Source of the DNA: Mesobacillus subterraneus
GTDB lineage: Bacteria; Bacillota; Bacilli; Bacillales; Cytobacillaceae
Assembly (NCBI RefSeq): GCF_003937825.1
Contig: NZ_RSFW01000014.1
Coordinates: forward strand, 292,347 to 356,346
Length of the DNA: 64,000 nt
Direction of reading: 5' to 3'
The notes beneath the pieces were generated by a model. That model was not told the DNA's origin, made no database searches, and was given only the letters and a program-made list of their open reading frames with translations. Positions 28,088 to 35,289 of this stretch are shown here, piece after piece. A program made the translations under genes and the position numbers. Position 1 is the first letter of the stretch, and every line of letters begins with the position of its first letter.

Positions 28088-29057
28088 GATATTCATTGAT
28101 CAAGTTGAGTACTTGTTTCTTCTCTGGCAGCGCGGAAATCGCTCCTTTTCCTGCTGCGGTAAGCGCACCGCTGGCATTGGCAAACTGGAGGATTTCTGCC
28201 TGTTTTTCTTTTAGAACCTCAAGCAGGTTGTCTGGATTCGCACCCGCTTCAAGCAGCTTGTACAAGAAGCCGCCGATAAACGCGTCCCCAGCTCCAGTTG
28301 TGTCTTGTACATCAACCTTATAGCCGGATGACTCCCATTTCGCTTCCTTCACGTACAAGTCGGCACCTTTAGCACCCTTCGTGTATATGACGGACTGAAC
28401 ATCTCCTGTAAAAAGGGAGCTGATTGCGTCCTCGATCTCGCTGATTCCCGTGATGAATTCAAGTTCCTCATCGGAAATTTTCACGATGTGGGCCTTGGGC
28501 AGAAATTCATGAATGGCTCTGCGGCACTCCTCGGGATCATCCCAGAGCGGCAGCCTTACATTCGGATCGAAGCTGATCAGTCCGCCGTTTTCCGTCATGA
28601 GGGAAATCGCCTGTTTATGCGCCTGCTTCATCGGGCTATCCACCAGATCAACCGAGCAAAAATGGAGGATGTCACCTTCTCCAAACCAATCGGCTTTCAC
28701 ATCTCCCTCGGTAAAAAGCAAATCTGCAGACGGCTTTCGATAAAAAGAAAAATCGCGCTCTCCGTTTTCCTTAAGCGAAACAAACGCCAGACTGGTATTC
28801 GCTTCCTTTGTACGCAGGATCTTATCCGTTTCAACACCAGCTTGCTCCAGCTGTTCAACCAGAAAATCTCCGAATGCATCCTCGCCCAGCTTGGTGATCA
28901 TCGAAGCCCTATGCCCGAACTTTGCGACAGCCGCCGCAACATTCGCCGGAGCCCCGCCCGGTGCGCGCTCAAAAGAAACAACATCCTTCAGCGCCGCGCC
29001 TTTTTGCTGTGGGATAAAATCAATCAGTACTTCTCCAATTGAATAAAGCTTTGTCAT
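28071..29057 (-). CDS. scrK: Fructokinase (PfkB family)
   Basis: 328 aa from the ATG at 29057 (TTTAGGAGTGAAAAGG upstream; a GTG three codons earlier overlaps that site). PfkB signatures: GG-A-P-A-N-V-A-A-A-V-A-K-F-G near the N-terminus and D-T-T-G-A-G-D-A-F-I-G-G-F with the catalytic Asp near the C-terminus. It phosphorylates the fructose released by the sucrose-6-phosphate hydrolase encoded 11 bp upstream, delivering fructose-6-phosphate to glycolysis. Last gene of the sucrose operon. Confidence 0.9.
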   Translation of the reverse strand: MTKLYSIGEVLIDFIPQQKGAALKDVVSFERAPGGAPANVAAAVAKFGHRASMITKLGEDAFGDFLVEQLEQAGVETDKILRTKEANTSLAFVSLKENGERDFSFYRKPSADLLFTEGDVKADWFGEGDILHFCSVDLVDSPMKQAHKQAISLMTENGGLISFDPNVRLPLWDDPEECRRAIHEFLPKAHIVKISDEELEFITGISEIEDAISSLFTGDVQSVIYTKGAKGADLYVKEAKWESSGYKVDVQDTTGAGDAFIGGFLYKLLEAGANPDNLLEVLKEKQAEILQFANASGALTAAGKGAISALPEKKQVLNLINEYRKALS

Positions 29058-29068
29058 CCTTTTCACTC

Positions 29069-30559
29069 CTAAATCGAAATGCCCTGTGCCAGTTCATGCT
29101 TCTGATAACGGCAGTTTAATTTGCCATCTGCGAAAATCCTGATTCCCTTCGATTCTTCCTTAGGAAAAACACGAGTGGTGAATACAACTTCGCCATCGTT
29201 AATGAAGATTTCAGCGATACTGCGATCGACAAAGACCTGTACCTTTAGTGTCTCGCCGATTTGCAGCTCAGAGCTTCTTACAAACCCATACTCCCCGCCG
29301 AAGGCAGCAGCTAATTTTTCCCGGTTCAAGCTGACAGTCTGCTTCATACGGTCGAATTCTAAAACAAGACCTTCATTTTCGGAGGCAAACAGCTCCAACC
29401 CAAATTGTGTTGAACCTACTTTGCTAAAATCCAGTTCCAGCTCATACTGCTCGCCTGAACCAATTGTTACGGAGCTTCCCTTTTCCAAATCAACCTCTCC
29501 AGCTGTTGAATCTTTTCTTAGCTGTTCAAGCTCCCGAGCAGGCTTTTGCGTTAATTTCCCATTCACGATGTCCAGTTCACGCGGAATCGACAGGCAGTGG
29601 GCCCATTGCTCGCTGTCGGACGGGTAATCGATTTCGCCCATTCCAGCCCATGCGAACAGCAAACGCTCGTTATTTTTACCAGCAAAGGTTTGGGGCGCGT
29701 AGAAATCAAAGCCCTTATCCAGTTCCAGATAATCCTCAACTTCGAAAGTCAGGGTATCGATGTTCAATTCACCCAAAACATAAATGACATTATAAATATT
29801 ATGGTAATCATGCCCATCTGGCTTCAACCCCTGAGGTGAAACGACAATTACGTCCTTGTCGTTCAGTTCGAAATAATCGGGGCACTCAAGCATGTAGACG
29901 GAATCCGGGAGATCCAGCTTCAGGTTCAGTTCCCCTTTGAAAGACCAATCAATACCATTGTCAGATTCATAAACAATAATCGCTCCGGTCAGGTTTTCGC
30001 GTTGTGCTCCCAGCAGCATGTAGTAGCGGCCATCTTTTTCAAGCACCTTCGGATCGCGGACATGTCCGGTATAGCCTTCCGGAACTCCTTCGATCAGCGG
30101 ATTGTTGTCATACTTCGTAATCGTGCCGTCCTGTTCCATGATCGCCAGGCACTGATTTGCTGAACGTTCCACCGGTCCGTATTTAATATTGCCTGTATAG
30201 TACATGTACAGCTTGCCGTCAACCTCAAGTGCAGCGCCAGAATAAGCACCATGGGATTCGTAATCTTCAACGGGTACAAGCGCAACCGGAAGCCTCTCCC
30301 AGTTCACTAGATCCTTCGATTTGGCGTGCGCCCAGTGCTTCATTCCGTGCATCGCATCAAACGGATACCACTGGTAAAACACATGGAATTCGCCGTTAAA
30401 ATAAGCAAGTCCATTCGGGTCATTGATCAGCCCATACTGAGGGTGGATGTGGTACGCAGGCTTCCACGGGGACTTCGCCGATTTTTCCCGAAGCTGCTCA
30501 AGTTCATTTTCCTTTGCGTCAAAAATCGTCCTATATTTCGGTTCTGTATATCTAGTCAT
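29069..30559 (-). CDS. sacA: Sucrose-6-phosphate hydrolase (GH32)
   Basis: 496 aa, normal length for the family. WMNDPNG-type block (GLINDPNGL, nucleophile Asp), FYQWYPFD, R-D-P-K-V transition-state stabiliser and E-C-P-D-Y-F acid/base are all present; a C-terminal beta-sandwich completes GH32. No signal peptide, so it acts in the cytosol on sucrose-6-phosphate delivered by the PTS permease encoded just upstream. Start ATG behind GGGAGGAAAC. A strong hairpin separates it from the PTS gene. Confidence 0.93.
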   Translation of the reverse strand: MTRYTEPKYRTIFDAKENELEQLREKSAKSPWKPAYHIHPQYGLINDPNGLAYFNGEFHVFYQWYPFDAMHGMKHWAHAKSKDLVNWERLPVALVPVEDYESHGAYSGAALEVDGKLYMYYTGNIKYGPVERSANQCLAIMEQDGTITKYDNNPLIEGVPEGYTGHVRDPKVLEKDGRYYMLLGAQRENLTGAIIVYESDNGIDWSFKGELNLKLDLPDSVYMLECPDYFELNDKDVIVVSPQGLKPDGHDYHNIYNVIYVLGELNIDTLTFEVEDYLELDKGFDFYAPQTFAGKNNERLLFAWAGMGEIDYPSDSEQWAHCLSIPRELDIVNGKLTQKPARELEQLRKDSTAGEVDLEKGSSVTIGSGEQYELELDFSKVGSTQFGLELFASENEGLVLEFDRMKQTVSLNREKLAAAFGGEYGFVRSSELQIGETLKVQVFVDRSIAEIFINDGEVVFTTRVFPKEESKGIRIFADGKLNCRYQKHELAQGISI

Positions 30560-30583
30560 GTTGTTTCCTCCCGCTGAAATAGC

Positions 30584-30609
30584 GATGAGAGGAATGGCTT
30601 CCTCTCATC
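30584..30609 (-). other. Intercistronic hairpin in the sucrose operon
   Basis: GATGAGAGGAA and TTCCTCTCATC form a perfect 11-bp stem with a four-base loop between the PTS gene and sacA. There is no T-run, so it is more likely an mRNA-stability or partial-attenuation element than a full terminator. Confidence 0.7.
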
Positions 30610-30616
30610 ACGGTGT

Positions 30617-32053
30617 TTAATCTAAAGTCGGTTTTTTCACTTTAAGGTAAATGATCGTTAAAATGGCACCAACTGCAAGTGCCAATAGGTTGGCAATCAC
30701 GTAATTGAGATGTCCTCCGCCCTGGGCAGCGACGATCGCAAAACCAGGAACAGCTGTCGCACCAAAACCAAGCGCCTTGATGCCTGTGATATAAACGTAC
30801 GCACCGCCGATTGCGCCACCGATCATACCCATGATCAGCGGGAATTTATATTTTACGTTCACCCCGAACAATGCCGGTTCCGAGATTCCGAACAGAGTGG
30901 AAGCAAATGCGGAAACACCAATCTGCCTTGCTTTTTCGTTTTTCCACAAACCCAGAGTGTAGCCAAGTACGGCACCGCCCTGACCCATCAGGGCAACTGA
31001 CATTAACGGCATGATGAAGTTAAAGCCTGTGTCCGCAATCAGCTGAGCTTCGACCGCTCCGATGACGTGGTGGAGACCCGTGATGACGATGACCTGCTGG
31101 ATACCGGCAAACAGCATGAATCCGGCAATTCCGAGGTTATCCACCGACCACATCAGTCCAGATGTAATCGCATCGGCAAGCAAACGTCCCAATGGTCCAA
31201 CTGCTGTGAACAAAAGGAATCCAGCGACAACAATCGTTAAAAATGGAGCAAGGAAAAGCTTGATGATATCAGGAACTTTCCTGCTGAAAAACTGGTCAAG
31301 CTTCGCCACGACAAGACCCATCATCAAGGCGATGATGATCCCGCCCTGGAAGGCAACAAGTGATACGTTCAAGCCAAAAATACTGATGACTTCTGGTTCG
31401 ACTGTGCCATTACCGACAAGGTAGGCATTCGCAAGGTCTGGGTGAAGCATGATCGCCCCAAGCACCAAACCAAGGACAGGGTTGCCGCCAAAACGCTTCG
31501 TTGCCGAGTAAACAACCAGCAATGGCAAGATTGTAAAAATCCCCGTGGACATAATGGAAATGAAACGGTTAAAGCCCTCGATGGCAGGATACATCTCGAC
31601 TACAGATTGTTCACCAAAAATCCCCTGCTGGCTCAACAGGCCGGTCACACCCATAAGAAGTGCTGCAGCCAACAGGCCAGGAATGATTTCAACGAACACA
31701 TCAGACAATGCCTTGATTCCTCGCTGGAAAGCATTCTGCTTCTGAGCTGATTGCTCCTTGACATCGCCAAGAGACATTCCCTGGATCCCCGCTTCTTCAG
31801 TCAGGACAGCGTATACATCGTTGACCGTTCCTGCTCCGATGATGATTTGCAGCTGGTCACCGGCAACGAATGAGCCTTTTACATGGTCAAGCTGTCCAAT
31901 CGCGTTCGTATCAGCCAATGAATTATCTTTTAATACAAGTCGCAGTCTCGTCGCACAGTGAGCCGCTCCTTGAAGGTTTTCTTTTCCGCCTATTAATCGG
32001 ATTATTTCTTGGACGGTAGGCAGGTATTTTGACTTAATAGTTGAATTAGCCAT
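30617..32053 (-). CDS. scrA: Sucrose-specific PTS permease, EIIBC
   Basis: 478 aa: N-terminal EIIB domain with phosphorylation Cys in A-A-H-C-A-T-R-L-R, then about ten membrane segments of the EIIC glucose/sucrose superfamily (ITGLHHVIGAVEAQLI, GQGGAVLGYTLG, FGISEPALFGVN). No EIIA domain, as usual for sucrose permeases that borrow EIIA-Glc. Takes up sucrose as sucrose-6-phosphate. First gene of the operon; RBS AAGGGGAGG. Controlled by two repressor operators and a cre site. Confidence 0.92.
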   Translation of the reverse strand: MANSTIKSKYLPTVQEIIRLIGGKENLQGAAHCATRLRLVLKDNSLADTNAIGQLDHVKGSFVAGDQLQIIIGAGTVNDVYAVLTEEAGIQGMSLGDVKEQSAQKQNAFQRGIKALSDVFVEIIPGLLAAALLMGVTGLLSQQGIFGEQSVVEMYPAIEGFNRFISIMSTGIFTILPLLVVYSATKRFGGNPVLGLVLGAIMLHPDLANAYLVGNGTVEPEVISIFGLNVSLVAFQGGIIIALMMGLVVAKLDQFFSRKVPDIIKLFLAPFLTIVVAGFLLFTAVGPLGRLLADAITSGLMWSVDNLGIAGFMLFAGIQQVIVITGLHHVIGAVEAQLIADTGFNFIMPLMSVALMGQGGAVLGYTLGLWKNEKARQIGVSAFASTLFGISEPALFGVNVKYKFPLIMGMIGGAIGGAYVYITGIKALGFGATAVPGFAIVAAQGGGHLNYVIANLLALAVGAILTIIYLKVKKPTLD

Positions 32054-32080
32054 TTCTCTAATTCCTCCCCTTATCGAATC

Positions 32081-32092
32081 GGAACCGGTTCC
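32081..32092. promoter_or_regulatory. Sucrose repressor operator O2
   Basis: GGAACCGGTTCC, a perfect palindrome of the LacI family, 28 bp upstream of the PTS gene start and inside its mRNA leader. An identical copy lies 56 bp away. Confidence 0.8.
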
Positions 32093-32136
32093 ATTTGTTT
32101 GTAAAAATCATTCCCGTCATTTGTTTTTGTTTGACG

Positions 32137-32148
32137 GGAACCGGTTCC
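32137..32148. promoter_or_regulatory. Sucrose repressor operator O1
   Basis: Second GGAACCGGTTCC, beginning right after the -10 box and overlying the predicted transcription start. An inverted repeat TTCCCGTCA ... TGACGGGAA (32111-32140) lies between the two operators and overlaps this one. Confidence 0.85.
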
Positions 32149-32156
32149 ACAATTTG

Positions 32157-32185
32157 ATAATAAAACAGGATTGCCATTTGTGCAA
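32157..32185 (-). promoter_or_regulatory. Sigma-A promoter of the sucrose operon
   Basis: Minus strand TTGCAC, 17 bp, TATTAT, with the operator O1 just downstream and a cre just upstream. Confidence 0.75.
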
Positions 32186-32193
32186 CCCTTTTT

Positions 32194-32207
32194 TGAAAAC
32201 GTTATCA
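32194..32207. promoter_or_regulatory. cre site of the sucrose operon
   Basis: TGAAAACGTTATCA fits every position of TGWAANCGNTNWCA. It overlaps the stop codon of the repressor gene and lies just upstream of the -35 of the sucrose operon, so CcpA would bind near -50. Confidence 0.8.
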
Positions 32208-33194
32208 CCCTTTCAGATTTTGGACACTTTCTCCTTCGATAAAAGAAAAGCCTGAAACCTGCAGCGGCGGTACCACTTCTTCATTTGTCATCTTGATGAT
32301 GGTATTTGCTGCCAGTATGCCAGTCTCCCGATTATTGTACCGGATGGTCGTCAATGCCGGATGGATAACCTCCGAAATATTGTATCCACCGAAACCAGAT
32401 AACGAAATGTCTTGAGGAACTTTTTTACCGAGCCTTGACAATGTTTTCAATGCCCCAAAGGCAATCGTATCCGTTGCTCCAATAATCGCGGTAGGCTGAA
32501 AATGTTCAAGCAGTTCTTCCGTGATCCTGGCTGCGTCCTGAAGATCAAACTCTGTTTGAAAAACCTTCACCTCATTTGCACCGCCCTGATTCAATCCGTC
32601 GAGGATGCCCTGCTTCCGCCTCTGGCCGACCGCAATATCACTCTTGGTCACTCCGAGATAGGCCACAGACTGATGCCCTTTTCCAGCAACATACTGGCCC
32701 ATTTCGAATCCAGCCTGATAATCATCATTGATGATGCAGTTAAACTGCTCCACTTCCTGGGCAACAATCAAAACCGGAATGTGAAGCGACTGAATCGTCT
32801 CAATATGTTTTTCCGTCATCCCAGTCGCAATCAGGATGATTCCATCCACCTTCTGGCGCGAAAGGCTGATCAGGCTCTCAATCTCCCTGTCGATCTGCTT
32901 GCTCGTGCTGAGGATCAAAGTCGTGTAATCCTGCTTCCTCAGTTCTTCATCAATCGCCATCAGAACCGTAGACGTAACATAGGAATCCAGCGTCGGGGCA
33001 ATCACCCCGATGAAGTTCGTCTTCTTCGCCTTCAGACTCTGCGCAAACGAATTCGGCTCATAATTCGTCTCCTCAATCACCTTGCGAATCTTCGCTTTCG
33101 TCCGCTCACTGACATTCCCGCCATTCAAATACCGCGAGACCGTACTCTTCGCCACCCCCGCCAGCCTGGCAATATCATTAATCGTCGTATTCAT
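32205..33194 (-). CDS. scrR: LacI-family sucrose operon repressor
   Basis: 329 aa with an N-terminal helix-turn-helix (I-N-D-I-A-R-L-A-G-V-A-K-S-T-V-S-R-Y-L-N-G) and hinge helix (NYEPNSFAQSLK), followed by a periplasmic-binding-protein-like sugar domain. It ends 151 bp upstream of the PTS gene, which is transcribed in the same direction, and two GGAACCGGTTCC operators fill the gap, so it is very probably their repressor, induced by sucrose or fructose phosphates. No operator copy was seen before its own start. Confidence 0.88.
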   Translation of the reverse strand: MNTTINDIARLAGVAKSTVSRYLNGGNVSERTKAKIRKVIEETNYEPNSFAQSLKAKKTNFIGVIAPTLDSYVTSTVLMAIDEELRKQDYTTLILSTSKQIDREIESLISLSRQKVDGIILIATGMTEKHIETIQSLHIPVLIVAQEVEQFNCIINDDYQAGFEMGQYVAGKGHQSVAYLGVTKSDIAVGQRRKQGILDGLNQGGANEVKVFQTEFDLQDAARITEELLEHFQPTAIIGATDTIAFGALKTLSRLGKKVPQDISLSGFGGYNISEVIHPALTTIRYNNRETGILAANTIIKMTNEEVVPPLQVSGFSFIEGESVQNLKG

Positions 33195-33275
33195 CCCATT
33201 TCACCTGACTTCTCCGTGTATCGTTGGTTCCATTATATAGCAAACCGTGAATCAGGGAAAAGGAACGCTTTTCAG

Positions 33276-33662
33276 CTATCTTTCAATTTCGAAGACAGAA
33301 TCATCCGGAGTCAGGTATTCTTTATTCCCTATGGAAAAATCGGCTTGCTGACGGTCGATTTCGGCGTACTTAACAACCTTGTCATCTTTTACAAAAACCA
33401 ATAAATAGATATCATCTCTGCTTTGAATGTTGCTTGGGTCCTTGAAATCGCGCCCTAACTGTTCTTCCATTTCCTCCGGCGAGGTATAGGGCGGAAACAA
33501 AAACGCCTTGTCCCATTCGAAGTCGGTTAAAGAACCTATGTCTACTTGACTATTGGATGGATACTCTACAATGGAATAGATGGATTTTTCCAAATCACTA
33601 TTTTGCTGGCTGCAGCCTGCCAATACAAGCAAAAATAGAAATACAATTGCAAAATGTTTCAA
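33276..33662 (-). CDS. Small lipoprotein of unknown function
   Basis: 128 aa from a TTG start placed by GGAGGTGTGGAA; longer in-frame starts lack a signal. A lipoprotein signal peptide (KHFAIVFLFLLVLAGC, lipobox L-A-G-C, Cys at about residue 16) is followed by an acidic soluble domain. Membrane-anchored on the outer face. No family recognised. It follows the terminator of the gene upstream, which leaves little room for a separate promoter. Confidence 0.65.
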   Translation of the reverse strand: MKHFAIVFLFLLVLAGCSQQNSDLEKSIYSIVEYPSNSQVDIGSLTDFEWDKAFLFPPYTSPEEMEEQLGRDFKDPSNIQSRDDIYLLVFVKDDKVVKYAEIDRQQADFSIGNKEYLTPDDSVFEIER

Positions 33663-33678
33663 TTCCACACCTCCAATA

Positions 33679-33708
33679 TAAAAAACAGCCTGACAACAAG
33701 GGCTGTTA
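33679..33708 (-). terminator. Terminator between two small membrane genes
   Basis: Minus strand AACAGCC-CTTGTTGTCA-GGCTGTT followed by TTTT. It lies between the small two-helix gene and the lipoprotein gene and may be leaky, allowing read-through. Confidence 0.65.
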
Positions 33709-33990
33709 TTCCTGATCCTTCTTTTCAACCTCAACTGTCTTTCCTTTTTCGGCTGGCTCTTCCGGTACGTCTTCAACAAAAATCAGCGCCAGGACGAGAG
33801 TTACGATGAACCCGAGTGTGAAGCCCATCCACGGCTTTTCCCTGTAATGCTTCCCCTTCTGCTCCTGGGCAAACAGCCACATCCCTGCTATGTAAAACAC
33901 TACGCCAATCAGCGCAATCGGAGCTGCAAGAGCAAAAATCAGCAACACTAGCAGACCAACAATCAAAATTGCCCATTTAAAAGCTTTCAT
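33706..33990 (-). CDS. Small two-helix membrane protein
   Basis: 94 aa: two or three hydrophobic segments (about 5-25, 26-45 and 56-72) joined by a basic loop, and a charged tail of Glu/Lys. Start behind GAGGAACTAAGA. No family recognised. Possibly co-transcribed with the lipoprotein gene downstream. Confidence 0.55.
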   Translation of the reverse strand: MKAFKWAILIVGLLVLLIFALAAPIALIGVVFYIAGMWLFAQEQKGKHYREKPWMGFTLGFIVTLVLALIFVEDVPEEPAEKGKTVEVEKKDQE

Positions 33991-34020
33991 TCTTAGTTCC
34001 TCCTGAGGATTATATTTCCA

Positions 34021-34029
34021 ATTATAACA
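34021..34029 (-). promoter_or_regulatory. Extended -10 promoter of small membrane gene
   Basis: Minus strand TGTTATAAT (TGnTATAAT), 31 bp upstream of the start codon. No convincing -35 box, as is allowed for extended -10 promoters. Confidence 0.45.
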
Positions 34030-34062
34030 ATTCCCTAGATTCCTAGGTTATAAAAATTATAT

Positions 34063-34462
34063 TCAGTATTTTACAAAGGCAGTGATGCTCCGATTCGAAG
34101 CAATTGTCGGACAAACAAGCTCTTCTTTCCAATTCTCCTCGTTTAACCGGTATTCTCCGTATTGATCCTTATGTCTTTTTTAAAAGATTGATTGTCCTGG
34201 CTTCATCAGGATGATTGGAAGAAAGTGCTCTTCCTCTTTTTCCTTCTTCATAGATATAATGCTCGACGACATCGCCATACTCCATGAATTCTTCCAAGAA
34301 AACGAGAAACTCAATGTCTTCCCCTCCGTATTCATACACATAAGGAAGCGAAAGCGGGAGTTCCTTTTTATAAGCTTCTCCGCTTAAAAATCGGTAATCT
34401 TTACCCTCAATGTGGAACTTCTCGATTGGTCTCATCGTTGCAATAAAATAGTGGCACGTCAT
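34063..34462 (-). pseudogene. Hypothetical gene broken by a frameshift in an A6 run
   Basis: The ATG at 34462 (AAGGATGTG upstream) opens 97 codons ending ...NLLKKT-stop at 34169. Deleting one A from the AAAAAA run just before the stop lets the frame continue as KRHKDQYGEYRLNEENWKEE and on to a TGA at 34063, with protein-like composition. The intact product would be about 132 aa, soluble and acidic, with no known family. Either a real frameshift, a homopolymer sequencing error, or slippage-dependent expression. Confidence 0.6.
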
Positions 34463-34580
34463 TGATTTCACATCCTTATTAACAGACTTTCAAATTTGGC
34501 AAAGCAAATTTGAACTAAATCCTTACCTGATTCCCCTCATTTACGGGGGAAAAGGCAAAGCCAACTCCTTTGAAACACTT

Positions 34581-34650
34581 TTATAGCGAAAATCTCTTTT
34601 TTATAGCGAAATATTCATTATTATAGCGAAAATCATCTTTTTATAGCGAA
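34581..34650. repeat. Helically phased repeats (TTTTATAGCGAA core, 20-bp period)
   Basis: TTATAGCGAA starts at 34581, 34601, 34621 and 34641, exactly 20 bp apart; spacers of 10 bp differ. It shares the TTAT..GCGAAA form with the array at 16391-16521. The surrounding non-coding region 34463-34828 holds nothing else I can support. Confidence 0.85.
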
Positions 34651-34828
34651 CTGGTAATTGCGCTTGTTTTTTTCCAGTTCTGCTAAAAGTGCAGCGGGAG
34701 CTTCAGTTGCTTCTCCTACATTTCAACCTACTCACCAACAACAGCGGAAACCAAAACCTTCCTTTCAGTATATCATTTACGAGAAAAATTGGTTGAAAGT
34801 TCCAATAAATCTCGAATTTTATCAAAAC

Positions 34829-34862
34829 AAAAAAACAATCTCACTAAGAGACTGTTTTTTTG
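34829..34862 (-). terminator. Terminator of Cys-tailed membrane peptide gene
   Basis: Minus strand AAAAACAGTCTC-TTAGT-GAGATTGTTTTT. It begins 10 bp after the stop codon; symmetrical A/T flanks make it possibly bidirectional. Confidence 0.8.
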
Positions 34863-34872
34863 AAGTATGGTA

Positions 34873-35115
34873 TTAGCACCTTCCCCCACCAAAGCAGCAA
34901 CGCCATAATCGACGGAAAATGCAATAGGCAAACAATAACACCAGGATTAATGCAATGATGCCTATAATTGCAGCTATAGTACCAGCCGCTGCTCCTAGTC
35001 CAGAGAGAAGACCCGCGATCACACCGAAAGCGACCAACAGAATCAATCCGATGCCTACCAGAACTCCAAGAAATAATTCGAACACACTGCAGGCAGCATG
35101 AACTCCATTACTCAT
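34873..35115 (-). CDS. Small hydrophobic Gly/Ala-rich membrane protein with Cys-rich tail
   Basis: 80 aa. Two long hydrophobic stretches (about 14-38 and 41-65) rich in Gly, Ala, Leu and Ile, then a short basic tail with four Cys (CIFRRLWRCCFGGGRC). Start behind a GGAGGTGGAATT. The composition recalls small membrane-active or bacteriocin-like peptides and also coat-associated proteins, but no processing, export or immunity gene of that type is clear; the neighbouring BmrA-like exporter is divergent. Function unknown. Confidence 0.55.
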   Translation of the reverse strand: MSNGVHAACSVFELFLGVLVGIGLILLVAFGVIAGLLSGLGAAAGTIAAIIGIIALILVLLFAYCIFRRLWRCCFGGGRC

Positions 35116-35289
35116 AATTCCACCTCCAATCCTTTGTTCATCTACATACTATGCATGTACCAAACTGTTCGTTTCTTATTGGAGGAAAAAAAGGCGAATA
35201 CCCTGCCTGTCATCCTTATGCATCTATATTTCCATCTGTATTGAAAGTGGTTTATGATGAAATCATCAGATACGTATAGGAGACTTATC

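Noticed and set aside
32502..33404. Plus-strand open frame of 300 codons opposite the sucrose repressor
   Set aside because: Antisense shadow of the LacI-family gene, with composition typical of a shadow frame and no start signal.
34658..34876. Plus-strand 72-codon frame in the gap before the Cys-tailed peptide gene
   Set aside because: No start signal, ends inside a terminator, low-complexity translation.
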